Of a DNA stretch of 64,000 nucleotides, positions 11,398 to 20,287 are shown one piece after another. The notes under the pieces were generated by a model. It was given only the letters and a program-made list of their open reading frames with translations, was not told the DNA's origin and made no database searches. Each line of letters begins with the position of its first letter. The stretch's first letter is position 1. Both the position numbers and the translations under genes were made by a program. The DNA comes from Bradyrhizobium sp. CB1717 (GTDB lineage Bacteria; Pseudomonadota; Alphaproteobacteria; Rhizobiales; Xanthobacteraceae), in NCBI RefSeq assembly GCF_029714325.1, contig NZ_CP121666.1, positions 62,001 to 126,000 on the forward strand, in the 5' to 3' direction.

Positions 11398-11726
11398 CAA
11401 CCCGTCTCCTGTCGAGGACCCGGCCACGCGCCGAATCCTCACCCCAAACTCCAAAAACCTGCCCTGTCGGTCCCTTCCCCGCCCCACGCGGGTGTTCCGC
11501 CAAGCCTTGACCCGTGGTTCTTGTCTTGGCCCGGCCTTCTGCTAGAGAGGACGGACGCTTGAACAACCAGTTTGTCCCGATTTTCCGGCCTGGAAATGTC
11601 GGGAGAGCTTGAAGGAAACGCCGGGGACGACACGGCAAGGGCAGTGTCGAACAACCGGGTTAATGAGGCCTGAACGACCGGCCTTTGGCGACAGGGGCGG
11701 CGTGCGGCGCCTCATGAGAGCAGGAC
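11398..11726. other. Gene-free divergent region (SH3 gene / dehydrogenase)
   Basis: 329 bp between two divergent starts. I see no conserved ORF, RNA gene or long repeat. A TTGACC hexamer near 11508 could be a -35 element for the dehydrogenase, but no convincing -10 goes with it. The region presumably holds both promoters. Confidence 0.4.
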
Positions 11727-12728
11727 ATGTCGGTGAAGAAAAAGCCCCTCGTCGTGGTGACGCGCAAGCTGCCGGATTCGATCGAGACGCGGATGCGCGA
11801 GCTGTTCGACGCGCGGATCAATCTCGACGACACGCCGATGTCGCCTGAGCAGATCGCGGAAGCCGCGCGCACCGCCGAAGTGCTGGTTCCGACCGTGACC
11901 GACCACATCACTTCCGACATCGTCAACCAGCCCGACTGCAAGCTGCGCCTGATCGCCAATTTCGGCAACGGCGTCGACAATATCGACGTCGAGGCCGCGC
12001 ATGCCCGCGGCATCACCGTCACCAACACGCCAAAAGTCCTGACCGAGGACACCGCGGACATGACCATGGCGCTGATCCTGGCCGTACCGCGCCGGATGAT
12101 CGAGGGCGCCTCGATCCTGACCGAAGGAAAATCCTGGCCCGGCTGGTCGCCGACCTGGATGCTCGGCCACCGCATCGGGGGAAAACGTCTCGGCATCGTC
12201 GGCATGGGCCGCATCGGCCAGGCGGTGGCGCGGCGCGCCCGCGCCTTCGGCCTGCAGATCCACTACCACAACCGCCGTCCCGTCGCCCCGAAGATCGCCG
12301 AAGAGCTTGGCGCGACCTACTGGGAAAGCCTCGACCAGATGCTGGCGCGGATGGACATCATCTCGGTGAACTGTCCGCACACGCCGGCGACCTATCATCT
12401 GCTCTCGGCGCGGCGGCTGAAGCTGATCCGCAAGGACGCCTATATCGTCAACACCGCGCGCGGCGAGGTCACCGACGAGGACACGCTGATCAAGCTGATC
12501 GAAGGCGGCGAGATCGGCGGCGCCGGCCTCGACGTCTACGAGCACGAGCCCGCAGTGAACCCGAAGCTGGTGCGGCTCGCCAAGGCGGGCAAGGTGACGC
12601 TGCTGCCACATATGGGCTCGGCCACGATCGAGGGCCGCGTCGAGATGGGCGAGAAGGTGATCATCAACATCCGCACCTTCCTCGACGCCCACAAGCCGCC
12701 GGATCGCGTGCTGCCGAGCATGCTGTGA
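11727..12728 (+). CDS. D-isomer-specific 2-hydroxyacid dehydrogenase (glyoxylate/hydroxypyruvate reductase-like)
   Basis: 333-residue NAD(P)H-dependent dehydrogenase. The Rossmann motif GMGRIGQAVARRARAFG lies near residue 155. The catalytic Arg is in NTARGEVTDEDTL, Glu in GLDVYEHEPAVNP and His in LLPHMGSAT, the family's Arg-Glu-His triad. The cofactor loop after the second beta strand reads HYHNRRP; the Arg pair suggests NADP(H) rather than NAD(H), which fits glyoxylate or hydroxypyruvate reductase (GyaR/GhrB type). The exact substrate cannot be fixed from sequence. No operon partner is evident; the barstar-like gene downstream is convergent. Confidence 0.88.
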   Translation: MSVKKKPLVVVTRKLPDSIETRMRELFDARINLDDTPMSPEQIAEAARTAEVLVPTVTDHITSDIVNQPDCKLRLIANFGNGVDNIDVEAAHARGITVTNTPKVLTEDTADMTMALILAVPRRMIEGASILTEGKSWPGWSPTWMLGHRIGGKRLGIVGMGRIGQAVARRARAFGLQIHYHNRRPVAPKIAEELGATYWESLDQMLARMDIISVNCPHTPATYHLLSARRLKLIRKDAYIVNTARGEVTDEDTLIKLIEGGEIGGAGLDVYEHEPAVNPKLVRLAKAGKVTLLPHMGSATIEGRVEMGEKVIINIRTFLDAHKPPDRVLPSML

Positions 12729-12737
12729 GGGGCGCGG

Positions 12738-13046
12738 CTAATTCGCGATTTCAAGACTAGCCGCCACATCCTCCCCTGTGCGGGCAAGCCGACGCAGTCG
12801 CGTCTCCTCCATCGCTGACGAAAGATCTCGGATGAGGTCCATAAGCTCTGGTGCGAGTTGACCCGTATTCACGACCTTGATGACGTAAGGAGGCTTAAGG
12901 GTATTCATTCCGCCCCCGAAAATTGAATCCAAGAAAGCGGCCACCATATCCCCATGCCATTCCGGTGCCCCTATCGCTGCCTTGAGGGCTGATCGAAAGT
13001 CTTGAGCTGTTTTCCAACTAGTTGCGTTGAGTTCTACTGTTTGCAC
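12738..13046 (-). CDS. Barstar-like (RNase-inhibitor family) small protein, low GC
   Basis: 102 residues from a GTG start at 13046. The segment DFRSALKAAIGAPEWHGDMVAAFLDSIFGG matches the barstar pattern, in which a short helix and a (G)xPxWYGxNLDALWDxL motif form the RNase-facing surface; the usual Asn-Leu-Asp-Ala is replaced by Asp-Met-Val-Ala. Barstar proteins bind and block barnase-type RNases, and relatives act as immunity proteins. No RNase or polymorphic toxin gene lies near. Its GC content, counted by hand over several lines, is about 50-53%, well below the neighbours. It starts 5 bases after the moeB-like stop and is probably cotranscribed. Confidence 0.65.
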   Translation of the reverse strand: MQTVELNATSWKTAQDFRSALKAAIGAPEWHGDMVAAFLDSIFGGGMNTLKPPYVIKVVNTGQLAPELMDLIRDLSSAMEETRLRRLARTGEDVAASLEIAN

Positions 13047-13051
13047 ACGCG

Positions 13052-13855
13052 CTACTCGCGATGGATGCTTAGATCATCGAATACCGGCCCTTCGCCATTG
13101 AGCGGATTGGCGGGATCGCGGGCATAGCGAAGTGTCTCGAAGCGCATCGCGCGTGCATCGATCATCAGCAGGCGGCCGACCAGGCCGTCGCCGAAACCGA
13201 CGATCTCGCGGATCGCCTCCAGTGCCATCATCGAGCCGAGCACGCCCGCGAGCGCGCCCATCACGCCGGCCTCGGCACAGGCCGGTATCGTGCCCGGCGG
13301 CGGCGCCTCCGGAAACAGGCAGCGATAGGTCGGATTGAATTCGCCGGCTTCGTTGGTCTCATGCGCGCGGATGGTGGTGAGCGAGCCATCGAAGGTGCCG
13401 AGTGCCGCCGTGATCAACGGCCGCTTCGCGAAGAAGCAGGCATCCGAGACGAGATAGCGCGTCGAGAAATTGTCGGAGCCGTCGAGCACGAGGTCGTAGT
13501 CGCCGATCAGGCTCAGCGCGTTGTCGGCATTGAGCCAGGTGGCATGGCCGACGAAACGCACATGCGGATTGAGCGCCGCGATGCGCTCGGCCGCGCTTTC
13601 GACCTTGTGCCGGCCGATATCGGGCGTCGTGTGGATGACTTGGCGCTGCAGATTGGACAGCGACACCACGTCGTCATCGACCACGCCGAGCGTGCCGACG
13701 CCGGCCGCGGCCAGATACATCAGGGCTGGCGCGCCGAGCCCGCCGGCACCGACCACCAGCACGGAGGCCTTTTTCAGCGCGGCCTGGCCGGGGCCACCGA
13801 CATCGCGCAGCACGATATGGCGGGCATAGCGTTCGAGTTCATCCGGGCTCAGCAT
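13052..13855 (-). CDS. moeB: ThiF/MoeB/HesA-family adenylyltransferase
   Basis: 267-residue E1-like enzyme that adenylates the C-terminal glycine of a ubiquitin-like sulfur carrier (MoaD or ThiS). Visible are LSPDELERYARHIVLRDVGGPGQAALKKASVLVVGAGGLGAPALMYLAAAGVG with the ATP-binding GxGGxG, the Arg in LSNLQRQVIH, and the DGSDNFSTRYLVSD magnesium/adenylate region. The two CxxC zinc pairs of classical E. coli MoeB are not seen (only one Cys near YRCLFPE and one in PACAEAG), so the metal site may be absent. MoeB versus ThiF cannot be decided from context; no carrier or thi gene is adjacent. Confidence 0.82.
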   Translation of the reverse strand: MLSPDELERYARHIVLRDVGGPGQAALKKASVLVVGAGGLGAPALMYLAAAGVGTLGVVDDDVVSLSNLQRQVIHTTPDIGRHKVESAAERIAALNPHVRFVGHATWLNADNALSLIGDYDLVLDGSDNFSTRYLVSDACFFAKRPLITAALGTFDGSLTTIRAHETNEAGEFNPTYRCLFPEAPPPGTIPACAEAGVMGALAGVLGSMMALEAIREIVGFGDGLVGRLLMIDARAMRFETLRYARDPANPLNGEGPVFDDLSIHRE

Positions 13856-13871
13856 CGTCCTACGTTCCTCT

Positions 13872-13982
13872 CAACCCTCATGGTGAGGAGCGCGGAACGC
13901 GCGTCTCGAACCATGAAGGCCCCGATATCGCCTGTGGCCATCCTTCGAGACGCCGCTTGCGCGGCTCCTCAGGATGAGGACT
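13872..13982. repeat. Intergenic repeat-like element with TCATGGTGAGGAGC / CTCCTCAGGATGAGG ends
   Basis: About 110 bp before the moeB-like start, with a left end CCTCATGGTGAGGAGCGCGGAACGCG and a right end GAGACGCCGCTTGCGCGGCTCCTCAGGATGAGG that pair imperfectly. Its make-up is like the other dispersed palindromes of the window, but only one copy occurs here, so it is assigned by form. Confidence 0.5.
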
Positions 13983-14083
13983 TGAGTTCGCGGCCCTCGC
14001 AGGCCTGAACCACCCCAATAGTGTTCGCGACCAACGAGATGTGCTTGAATGGCAGCACGTTCAATGGGCTGGCTGGATTTGTC

Positions 14084-15445
14084 ATGAGATCGATGCTTGC
14101 GGCAACACTGATGTTGGCGGCTGCCACAGCCGCGAACGCGCAGATGACGACGGCACCGATCGCCGGCACCAAGCCGAAACCGGTCCAGACCGTGCCGATC
14201 AAGCCGCCCGCGGTCCAGACCCCGTCGGAGACGGCGGACGGTATGACCCAAGGCGAGCGCCTGTCGCTGCAGTCCGACCTCGCCTGGGTCGGCCAATATA
14301 ACGGCGCCATCACCGGCGACGTCAGCGAGCGCATGGTCAACGCCATCAAGGAATACCAGAAGGCCAAGGGCGGCAAGCCGACCGGCGTGCTCAATCCGCA
14401 GGAGCGTGCGGCACTCGCAGAGACCGCAAGGCGGAAGCAGGACAGCGTCGGCTGGAAGATCGTGATGGAGCCGACCAGCGGCGCGCGGCTCGGCATTCCC
14501 TCAAAGCTGGTGCCGCAGCAGGCGAGCGACGCCAACGGCTCGAAATGGGCCTCGCCGACCGGAACCGTGCAGGTGCTGCTCAGCCGCCGCAAGGAGCCGA
14601 ACCCGACCACCGCAAAGCTCGCGGACGCCGAGAAGAAGGAACCCGCGGGACGCAAGGTCGACTACACCGTGGTGAAGCCCGACTTCTTCGTGCTGTCGGG
14701 ACTTCAAGGCCTGAAGAAATTCTACGTGCGCGGCACCTTCCGGGGCGACGAGGTCCGCATCATGACGATCCTCTACGACCAGGCGATGGAGAATACGGTC
14801 GAGCCGGTCGTGATCGCGATGTCGAGCGCGTTCAATGCATTTCCGTCCACCCCGATGGCCGGGCCGCCACCGCGCAAGACTGTCGAATACGGCACCGGCA
14901 TCGTCGTCAGCGATGACGGCGCGATTCTGGCCGACCGCCTCGTCACCGACAGCTGCCTTGCGATCACCATCGCAGGCTTCGGCAGCGCCGACCGTCTCGC
15001 CGAGGACAAGGAGCACGATCTCGCGCTGCTGCACATCTACGGCGCGCGCGGCCTGAAGCCGCTCAGCCTCGCCAGTGGCGCAGCGAAGGCGAGTGTCGAT
15101 GTCATCGGCATCGCGGATCCCCAGAGCCAGGGCGGCGCGGCCGGCGTATCGAGCGTCAAGGGCGCGCTGGCGCCGGTCACATCAAGCGATTCCGCACTAT
15201 CGCCGCCACCGGCGGTCGGATTCTCCGGCGGCCTGGCCATCGATGGCGACGGCAAGTTCGCCGGCGTCGCGCTGCTGAAACCAGCGATGGTCGCCGGGCC
15301 CGCGACGTCGGTGCCGGCCTCGCAGGCGGTGATGGTCTCGGCAGAAACGGCGCGCGATTTCCTGAAGGCGAATGGCGTTACCGCGAACGGAAGCTCGACG
15401 GATGCGAGAGCCGCCGTCGTGCGCGTGATCTGCGTGCGGAAATAG
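14084..15445 (+). CDS. Exported peptidoglycan-binding / trypsin-like protein with degenerate active site
   Basis: 453 residues with a signal peptide (MRSMLAATLMLAAATAANAQ; ATG at 14084). Residues about 54-114 form a helical peptidoglycan-binding-like domain (RLSLQSDLAWVGQYNGAITGDVSERMVNAIKEYQ). From about residue 268 there is a trypsin-like fold: GTGIVVSDDGAILADRLVTDSC, then EHDLALLHI and GFSGGLAIDGDGK. The Asp (312) and Ser (381 in GFSGG) of the triad are present, but the usual Asn-His of the ILTNxHVV motif reads Arg285-Leu286, so the catalytic His seems lost. It is probably a non-proteolytic envelope protein. A transcript from 14021 could add 21 residues, but these precede the signal peptide. 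Confidence 0.75.
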   Translation: MRSMLAATLMLAAATAANAQMTTAPIAGTKPKPVQTVPIKPPAVQTPSETADGMTQGERLSLQSDLAWVGQYNGAITGDVSERMVNAIKEYQKAKGGKPTGVLNPQERAALAETARRKQDSVGWKIVMEPTSGARLGIPSKLVPQQASDANGSKWASPTGTVQVLLSRRKEPNPTTAKLADAEKKEPAGRKVDYTVVKPDFFVLSGLQGLKKFYVRGTFRGDEVRIMTILYDQAMENTVEPVVIAMSSAFNAFPSTPMAGPPPRKTVEYGTGIVVSDDGAILADRLVTDSCLAITIAGFGSADRLAEDKEHDLALLHIYGARGLKPLSLASGAAKASVDVIGIADPQSQGGAAGVSSVKGALAPVTSSDSALSPPPAVGFSGGLAIDGDGKFAGVALLKPAMVAGPATSVPASQAVMVSAETARDFLKANGVTANGSSTDARAAVVRVICVRK

Positions 15446-15469
15446 AGCGCGCGCGGCGCGGGAGGTGCG

Positions 15470-15612
15470 CTCCCCCCGCTTGCGGGGGAGGGCTGGGGAG
15501 AGGGTGTCGCCTCAATCGAGAACCCGCAAGAGGAGAGAGCCCTCACCCGGCGCGCGGGACGATGCTTCGCATCGCCCGGGACGCGCCGACCTCTCCCGCA
15601 AGCGGGAGAGGT
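15470..15612. repeat. Dispersed repeat, CTCCC-GCTTGCGG-GGGAG family, copy 1
   Basis: About 143 bp. Left hairpin CTCCCCCCGCTTGCGGGGGAG, then GGGCTGGGGAGAGGGTGTC, then AGAGCCCTCACCCGG, and a right hairpin CCTCTCCCGCAAGCGGGAGAGG. The order and inner landmarks match copies at 23840-23963 (opposite orientation) and 52857-52968. This copy carries an extra inner palindrome (GATGCTTCGCATC). It lies between convergent genes. Confidence 0.85.
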
Positions 15613-15648
15613 GGAGCCCGCGGCTAGCTCAGCGAACTCCATCAGGAT

Positions 15649-17322
15649 CTAGCTCAGCCTGAACCTCACCCCGCTCTTCGCAAGCCCGCCCGAAATCCCT
15701 ACCGGCGTCCCATCCGCGCGCCAGCAGGCGGCGCCGGTCATGGTGCCGTCGTCGTTGAACGCGATCGCATTCATGCCGCCGGCGACCGTTGCGACGGGCT
15801 GCACCTTATGCCCGAGCGCTGCGAGCTTCGCACGCACGCTCTCCGGCACCCTCTGCTCGACTTCGAGCGCATTGCCCTCGGTCCAGACGCGTGGCGCCTC
15901 GACCGCTTCCTGCAGGGTCATGCCGTGGTCGATCAGATTGATCAGCGCCTGCATCGCGCTGGGGAAGATGCGCTTTCCACCAGGCAGCCCCAGCGCATAG
16001 CGCAGCTTGCCGTCACGTAGCGCCATCATCGGCGACATCGAGGTCGTCACGCGCTTGCCCGGCGCCAGCGACAGCGCGTGGCCCGGACGCGGATCGAACA
16101 GGTTCATGTAATTGTTGGCGATGGCACCTAAGCCCGGGATCATGATCTTGGCGCCGAACAGATTGTTGATGGTCTGCGTGGTCGCCACGACGTTGCCGAA
16201 ACTATCTGCCGCCGTCATATGCGTGGTGTGCGCGCCTTCGAGCTGCGACACGCCGGCGCCCCAGGCCTGCGCCCGTGCCGGATCGATCGCACGGCGGCGT
16301 TCCTCGGCATAAGCTTTCGACGTCAGCTTCTCGACGGGCACGCCGACATGATCGGGATCGCCGCTGGCCGCGGCGCGATCGGCGAAGGCGATCTTCAGGA
16401 CCTCGGCGAGATAGTGGATCGTCTCCGATGTGCCGAAGCCGAGGGCTTCGATATCGTAGCCTTCCAGGATGTTCAGCATCTGCGCGATATGCACGCCGGA
16501 CGCCGCGGGAGGCGGCGGCCCCAAAATGGTCCAGCCGCGATAGTCGGCGCGGATCGGCTGCCGCTCGACGGTCTTGTAGCCGGTGAGATCGTTGCGGCGG
16601 ATGAAGCCGCCGGCCTTCTCCATGTAGTCGGCGAGGATATCGCCGAGCGGCCCCTCGTAGAGCGCGGTCTCCCCGTGGTCGGCGATATAGCGCAGCGTCT
16701 CGGCATATTCCGATTGCACCACGCGCTCGCCGACCTTCAGCGGCTCGCCGTCCGGCAGAAAGACCGCCGCGATCGGCTTATCCTTGCGCATCTCGGCGAC
16801 GCACTCGCTGATGCATTCATGCAAATAGGGCGTCGCCGCATAGCCGCGCGCGGCGTGCTTGATCGCAGGCTGCATCACGTCGGCGAGGCTCATGGTGCCG
16901 AACCTTTGCAGCGTCTCGCACCAGGCCTTCAGCGAGCCCGGCACCGCGACGGCCTTCGGACCGTTGAGGTTCTCGTTGCCGACGGCGTCGAACACGTCAT
17001 GCGCGGAGCCTGGCTTGGAGGAAAAGGTGGTGTCGCGCACCGTCGATGGGACCGTGCTCTGGCCGTCGATGAAGCGATGGCTGCCGTCAGCCAGACGCGC
17101 CATGCCGCCGCCGATGATGCCGACCATCATCGGCTCGACCACGGTGAGCGTGAACAGGGTTGCGATCGCGGCATCGATGGCGTTGCCGCCGGCGGCCAGC
17201 ATCTCGGCGCCGGCACTGGAGGCGAGCGGATGGTTGCTGACCACCATGCCTCGGCTCGAGACCGCCGGCATCTTCTGGCAGTCAAAGGTGGTTGCCGTCC
17301 GGTCGCGCCAGTTGCCGCTCAT
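15649..17322 (-). CDS. ggt: Gamma-glutamyltranspeptidase-family protein
   Basis: 557-residue N-terminal-nucleophile hydrolase precursor. It would cleave or transfer the gamma-glutamyl group of glutathione and related peptides after self-processing into two chains. The nucleophile is the first Thr of GAHTTHMTAAD (Thr366), the processing site; MVVSNHPLASSAGAEMLAAGGNAIDAAIAT at the N-terminus and GGGMARL are family hallmarks. No signal peptide precedes the domain (MSGNWRDRTATTFDCQK), unlike the periplasmic E. coli enzyme, so a cytoplasmic place is likely. The GGSGGS-type motif of the small subunit appears as GLPGGKRIFPSAMQ, placing it with GGT-like acylases, so the substrate is uncertain. Confidence 0.85.
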   Translation of the reverse strand: MSGNWRDRTATTFDCQKMPAVSSRGMVVSNHPLASSAGAEMLAAGGNAIDAAIATLFTLTVVEPMMVGIIGGGMARLADGSHRFIDGQSTVPSTVRDTTFSSKPGSAHDVFDAVGNENLNGPKAVAVPGSLKAWCETLQRFGTMSLADVMQPAIKHAARGYAATPYLHECISECVAEMRKDKPIAAVFLPDGEPLKVGERVVQSEYAETLRYIADHGETALYEGPLGDILADYMEKAGGFIRRNDLTGYKTVERQPIRADYRGWTILGPPPPAASGVHIAQMLNILEGYDIEALGFGTSETIHYLAEVLKIAFADRAAASGDPDHVGVPVEKLTSKAYAEERRRAIDPARAQAWGAGVSQLEGAHTTHMTAADSFGNVVATTQTINNLFGAKIMIPGLGAIANNYMNLFDPRPGHALSLAPGKRVTTSMSPMMALRDGKLRYALGLPGGKRIFPSAMQALINLIDHGMTLQEAVEAPRVWTEGNALEVEQRVPESVRAKLAALGHKVQPVATVAGGMNAIAFNDDGTMTGAACWRADGTPVGISGGLAKSGVRFRLS

Positions 17323-17562
17323 CTCGCCTGCCCTTTCTATTCAAGGTGGCGAGCACACCACACGCGCAATTACGGGTCCAGTATTGGTACGGATTAGCTG
17401 GCATTCCCGATTCTGCCATCATCGTTACCGTTGATTCGGACATCCGCGGTCCCCTTTGGATCGGGCAGGGCACGTCCTGAGCGAGAAGAGCTCAGCATCC
17501 AGAAGCGATGCACGTTCGCCTGGCGTATCCCTGACCCAGCACTCCAAAGGAATCATCTTCCA

Positions 17563-18306
17563 ATGCACACGATCGTACTGGCCACCCAAAAGGGCGGCAG
17601 TGGCAAGAGCACGCTTGCCATCGGCCTCGCGCTGGCAGCCAAGCAGGCCGGCTTTACCGTCCGCCTGATCGAGACCGATCCGCAGGGCACCCTCTCCAAT
17701 TGGCAGCGCCGCCGCACCACCGACGATCTCGTGGTCGAGCCGATCTATCACGCCGCCGATATCGCGCCGCGCCTGAAGATGCTCGCCGACAGCGGCCTCC
17801 AGCTCGCGATCGTCGACACTGCGGCCGGCCTTTCCGCCGCCACCACCGCCGCGATCCGCCATTCCGATCTCTGCCTGATCCCGGCCCGCCCGAGCGTCGC
17901 CGACATCGAGGCGACCGTCTCGACGCTGAGCGTCGCGCGCGCCTGGAAGCGGCCCTACAGCTTCGTGCTGAACCAGACCCCGATCCGCGGCCAGCGCATC
18001 GACAACGCCGCAGGCGCGCTCGCCGAGGAAGCCGCACTCGATCTGTCCGAGGTGCTCGCGCGCCCGCTGATCGTGATGCGCAACGACCATCAGGACTCGC
18101 TCGCGAGCGGCCTCGCCGTCAGCGAGTTCGCGCCGAACGGCAAATCGGCTGACGAGATCCGCGGCCTTTGGCGCTGGGTCGAGACCCGGCTCGAGCTCGA
18201 AGCCACGACCAATGTCCTGATCGACCAGGTCATCTCCGCTGCGGACGGCATGCTGCACGTCGCCAGCGAGATTGCGGCGGACGAGACCACGACCCTGGCG
18301 TCCTGA
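17563..18306 (+). CDS. Orphan ParA/MinD-family ATPase
   Basis: 247-residue deviant-Walker ATPase. The P-loop QKGGSGKST (residues 8-16) has the signature Lys before the Gly pair, switch I has ETDPQGTLSNW, and the Walker B-like strand is LQLAIVDTAAG. Such proteins dimerise with ATP and position cargo (plasmids, chromosome origins, T-DNA border complexes such as VirC1, or protein clusters) on the nucleoid. No parB-like gene or parS site is adjacent, so the cargo is unknown. The ATG at 17563 begins the beta1 strand (HTIVLATQKGG) directly; the in-frame extension to 17431 is not family-like. Confidence 0.85.
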   Translation: MHTIVLATQKGGSGKSTLAIGLALAAKQAGFTVRLIETDPQGTLSNWQRRRTTDDLVVEPIYHAADIAPRLKMLADSGLQLAIVDTAAGLSAATTAAIRHSDLCLIPARPSVADIEATVSTLSVARAWKRPYSFVLNQTPIRGQRIDNAAGALAEEAALDLSEVLARPLIVMRNDHQDSLASGLAVSEFAPNGKSADEIRGLWRWVETRLELEATTNVLIDQVISAADGMLHVASEIAADETTTLAS

Positions 18307-18430
18307 GCGGAGCGATCGCTCAGACGGCACCCTTCTCCATCCGGAAGGGCCCCAGCGACGAAGCAATCCGGCCCCCAGCCCGGCCGGATTGCTTCGCGTC
18401 GCGGTTTTGAGCACGAGAAACTATCCTCCT

Positions 18431-18510
18431 CGTCATTGCGAGCGCAGCGAAGCAATCCAGAGTCTTTCCGCGGAGGGATTCTGGATTGCTTCGCTGCGCT
18501 CGCAATGACG
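18431..18510. repeat. Long palindrome, CATTGCGAGCGCAGCGAAGCAATCC family, copy 1
   Basis: 80 bp with nearly perfect inverted halves: CGTCATTGCGAGCGCAGCGA on the left and its complement ending CTCGCAATGACG on the right, plus an inner TCCGCGGA palindrome. A copy differing by a few bases is at 60309-60386. It sits between parA and mutM, which converge. Confidence 0.9.
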
Positions 18511-18562
18511 TGGTGGGTTAGTCGTCTTACAGAGATTCACAACCTCCCGGCTGCGATCCCTC

Positions 18563-19444
18563 TCACTTCTGACATTTCGGGCACCAGAAGGTCGAACGGC
18601 CGTTCTGGGTGACGCGCTTGACCGTGCCGCCGCAGCGCGGCGTCGTGCATTTTTCGCCCTCGCGGTCATAAACCTTGAAGGAGTGCTGGAAATAGCCGAG
18701 CTCGCCCGAGGTCTGGCGATGGTCGCGCAGTGACGAGCCGCCGGCCTTGATGGCGTCGTTCAGCACGGTGTGGATCGCACCGACCAGTCGCTTCGCATGA
18801 TCGGTCGGCTCGCCCTTCTTCGTCGACAGCGTCGCCGCAATGCGCCGTGGCGACAGATGCGAGCGGTGCAGCGCCTCGCAGACATAGATGTTGCCGAGGC
18901 CCGCGACCACGCGCTGGTCGAGCAGCGCGGCCTTCAGGCTGGTGGTCTTGCCTTCACAGGAGCGCGCCAGCATCGCGGCGTCGAACTCGTTGCCGAGCGG
19001 CTCGGGTCCGAGCCCGCGGAGCAGCGGCTCGTCCTCGAGCGCATTGCGCGCGATCACTTTCATGTAACCGAAGCGGCGCGGATCGTTGAAGACGATGTCG
19101 GCGCCGGAGGACATCCGAAACAGCACGTGGTCATGCGCTGAATCCTTGGCCTTCGGATAGTGAAACTCGCCGGGCACCGTGCCGTTGTCCGGCTTGATGA
19201 CGCGGAACGAGCCCGACATGCCCAGATGCATCAGCAGCACATCGCCGGAGGCAAGATCGGCCATGAGATATTTTGCACGGCGGCCGAGACCCGTGACGAC
19301 CTGCCCCTTGAGCCGGGCCACGAAATCCGGCTGGAAGGGGAAGCGCAGGTCCGGCCGGCGGGCCTCCGCGACCAGGATTTTCGCACCCTCCATGACGGGC
19401 TGAAGGCCGCGGCGGACAGTCTCGACTTCGGGCAATTCAGGCAT
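18563..19444 (-). CDS. mutM: Formamidopyrimidine-DNA glycosylase (Fpg/MutM)
   Basis: 293-residue base-excision repair enzyme that removes 8-oxoguanine and ring-opened purines and nicks the abasic site. The N-terminus [14 protein letters not shown] gives the catalytic Pro2 and Glu3. The helix-two-turn-helix region carries [26 protein letters not shown], and the C-terminal zinc finger has Cys pairs in [10 protein letters not shown] and FWCPKC. Length is typical. It is divergent from ubiE across 81 bp and converges on the parA gene. Confidence 0.96.
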   Translation of the reverse strand: MPELPEVETVRRGLQPVMEGAKILVAEARRPDLRFPFQPDFVARLKGQVVTGLGRRAKYLMADLASGDVLLMHLGMSGSFRVIKPDNGTVPGEFHYPKAKDSAHDHVLFRMSSGADIVFNDPRRFGYMKVIARNALEDEPLLRGLGPEPLGNEFDAAMLARSCEGKTTSLKAALLDQRVVAGLGNIYVCEALHRSHLSPRRIAATLSTKKGEPTDHAKRLVGAIHTVLNDAIKAGGSSLRDHRQTSGELGYFQHSFKVYDREGEKCTTPRCGGTVKRVTQNGRSTFWCPKCQK

Positions 19445-19525
19445 GGTCAGGCATTCACCTTATGAGGGCGGTGTGATAGCGCCATTGCGGCGGGCAGGCT
19501 ATGGTCCGCCTCGTGGAGTAGAGTA

Positions 19526-20287
19526 ATGGATCGGCCGGGCGAAACCACGCATTTTGGCTTCAAAGACGTTCCCCTGGGGGACAAGCAGACGCTGGTGAAC
19601 GATGTGTTTCACAGCGTGGCGTCGCGCTATGACCTGATGAACGACCTGATGTCCGGTGGCCTGCACCGGGTCTGGAAGGACATCATGATCAACGCGCTGG
19701 ACCCGCCGCGGAGCGACCGGCCGTTCGCCCTGCTCGACGTCGCCGGCGGCACCGGCGATATCTCGTTCCGCGCCGCCAAGGCGGCCGGTCCCGGCTTCCA
19801 CGCCACGGTCTGCGACATCAATTCCGACATGCTCGCGGTGGGGCGCGAGCGCGCCGCCAAGCGCCATCTCGAGACCCAGGTCGATTTCGTCGAAGGCAAT
19901 GCCGAATCGCTCGGCTTCGCCGACCGCAGCTTCGACGCATATACGATCGCTTTCGGCATTCGCAACGTGCCGCAGATCAACCTTGCGCTGCGCGAGGCCT
20001 ATCGCGTGCTGAGGCCCGGCAGCCGCTTCCTGTGCCTGGAGTTCTCCACCGTCGAGATGCCCGGCCTCGACAAGCTCTATGATCTGTTCTCGTTCAAGGT
20101 GATCCCGCCGCTCGGCCGCATGGTCACGGGCGACGCCGAATCGTACCAATATCTCGTCGAATCGATCCGCAAGTTTCCGAAGCCTGCCGCCTTCGCCGAC
20201 ATGATCCGCGAGGCCGGCTTTTCCCGCGTGAGCTGGCAGACACTCTCCGGCGGCATCGTCGCACTGCATTCGGGCTGGCGTTTGTGA
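19526..20287 (+). CDS. ubiE: Ubiquinone biosynthesis C-methyltransferase UbiE
   Basis: 253-residue SAM-dependent methyltransferase that methylates the quinone ring (2-methoxy-6-polyprenyl benzoquinol, or demethylmenaquinol where present). The SAM-binding GxGxG motif is [20 protein letters not shown] and the UbiE/COQ5 signature is [18 protein letters not shown] with [25 protein letters not shown] [15 protein letters not shown]. The start [20 protein letters not shown] is typical of the family. Its stop overlaps the GTG start of ubiB by four bases (GTGA), indicating translational coupling. Confidence 0.96.
   Translation: MDRPGETTHFGFKDVPLGDKQTLVNDVFHSVASRYDLMNDLMSGGLHRVWKDIMINALDPPRSDRPFALLDVAGGTGDISFRAAKAAGPGFHATVCDINSDMLAVGRERAAKRHLETQVDFVEGNAESLGFADRSFDAYTIAFGIRNVPQINLALREAYRVLRPGSRFLCLEFSTVEMPGLDKLYDLFSFKVIPPLGRMVTGDAESYQYLVESIRKFPKPAAFADMIREAGFSRVSWQTLSGGIVALHSGWRL

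Noticed and set aside
18431..18510. Possible CRISPR array
   Set aside because: The inverted palindromes here and at 60309, 37305, 38153 and 45454 are isolated units without regular spacers or cas genes.
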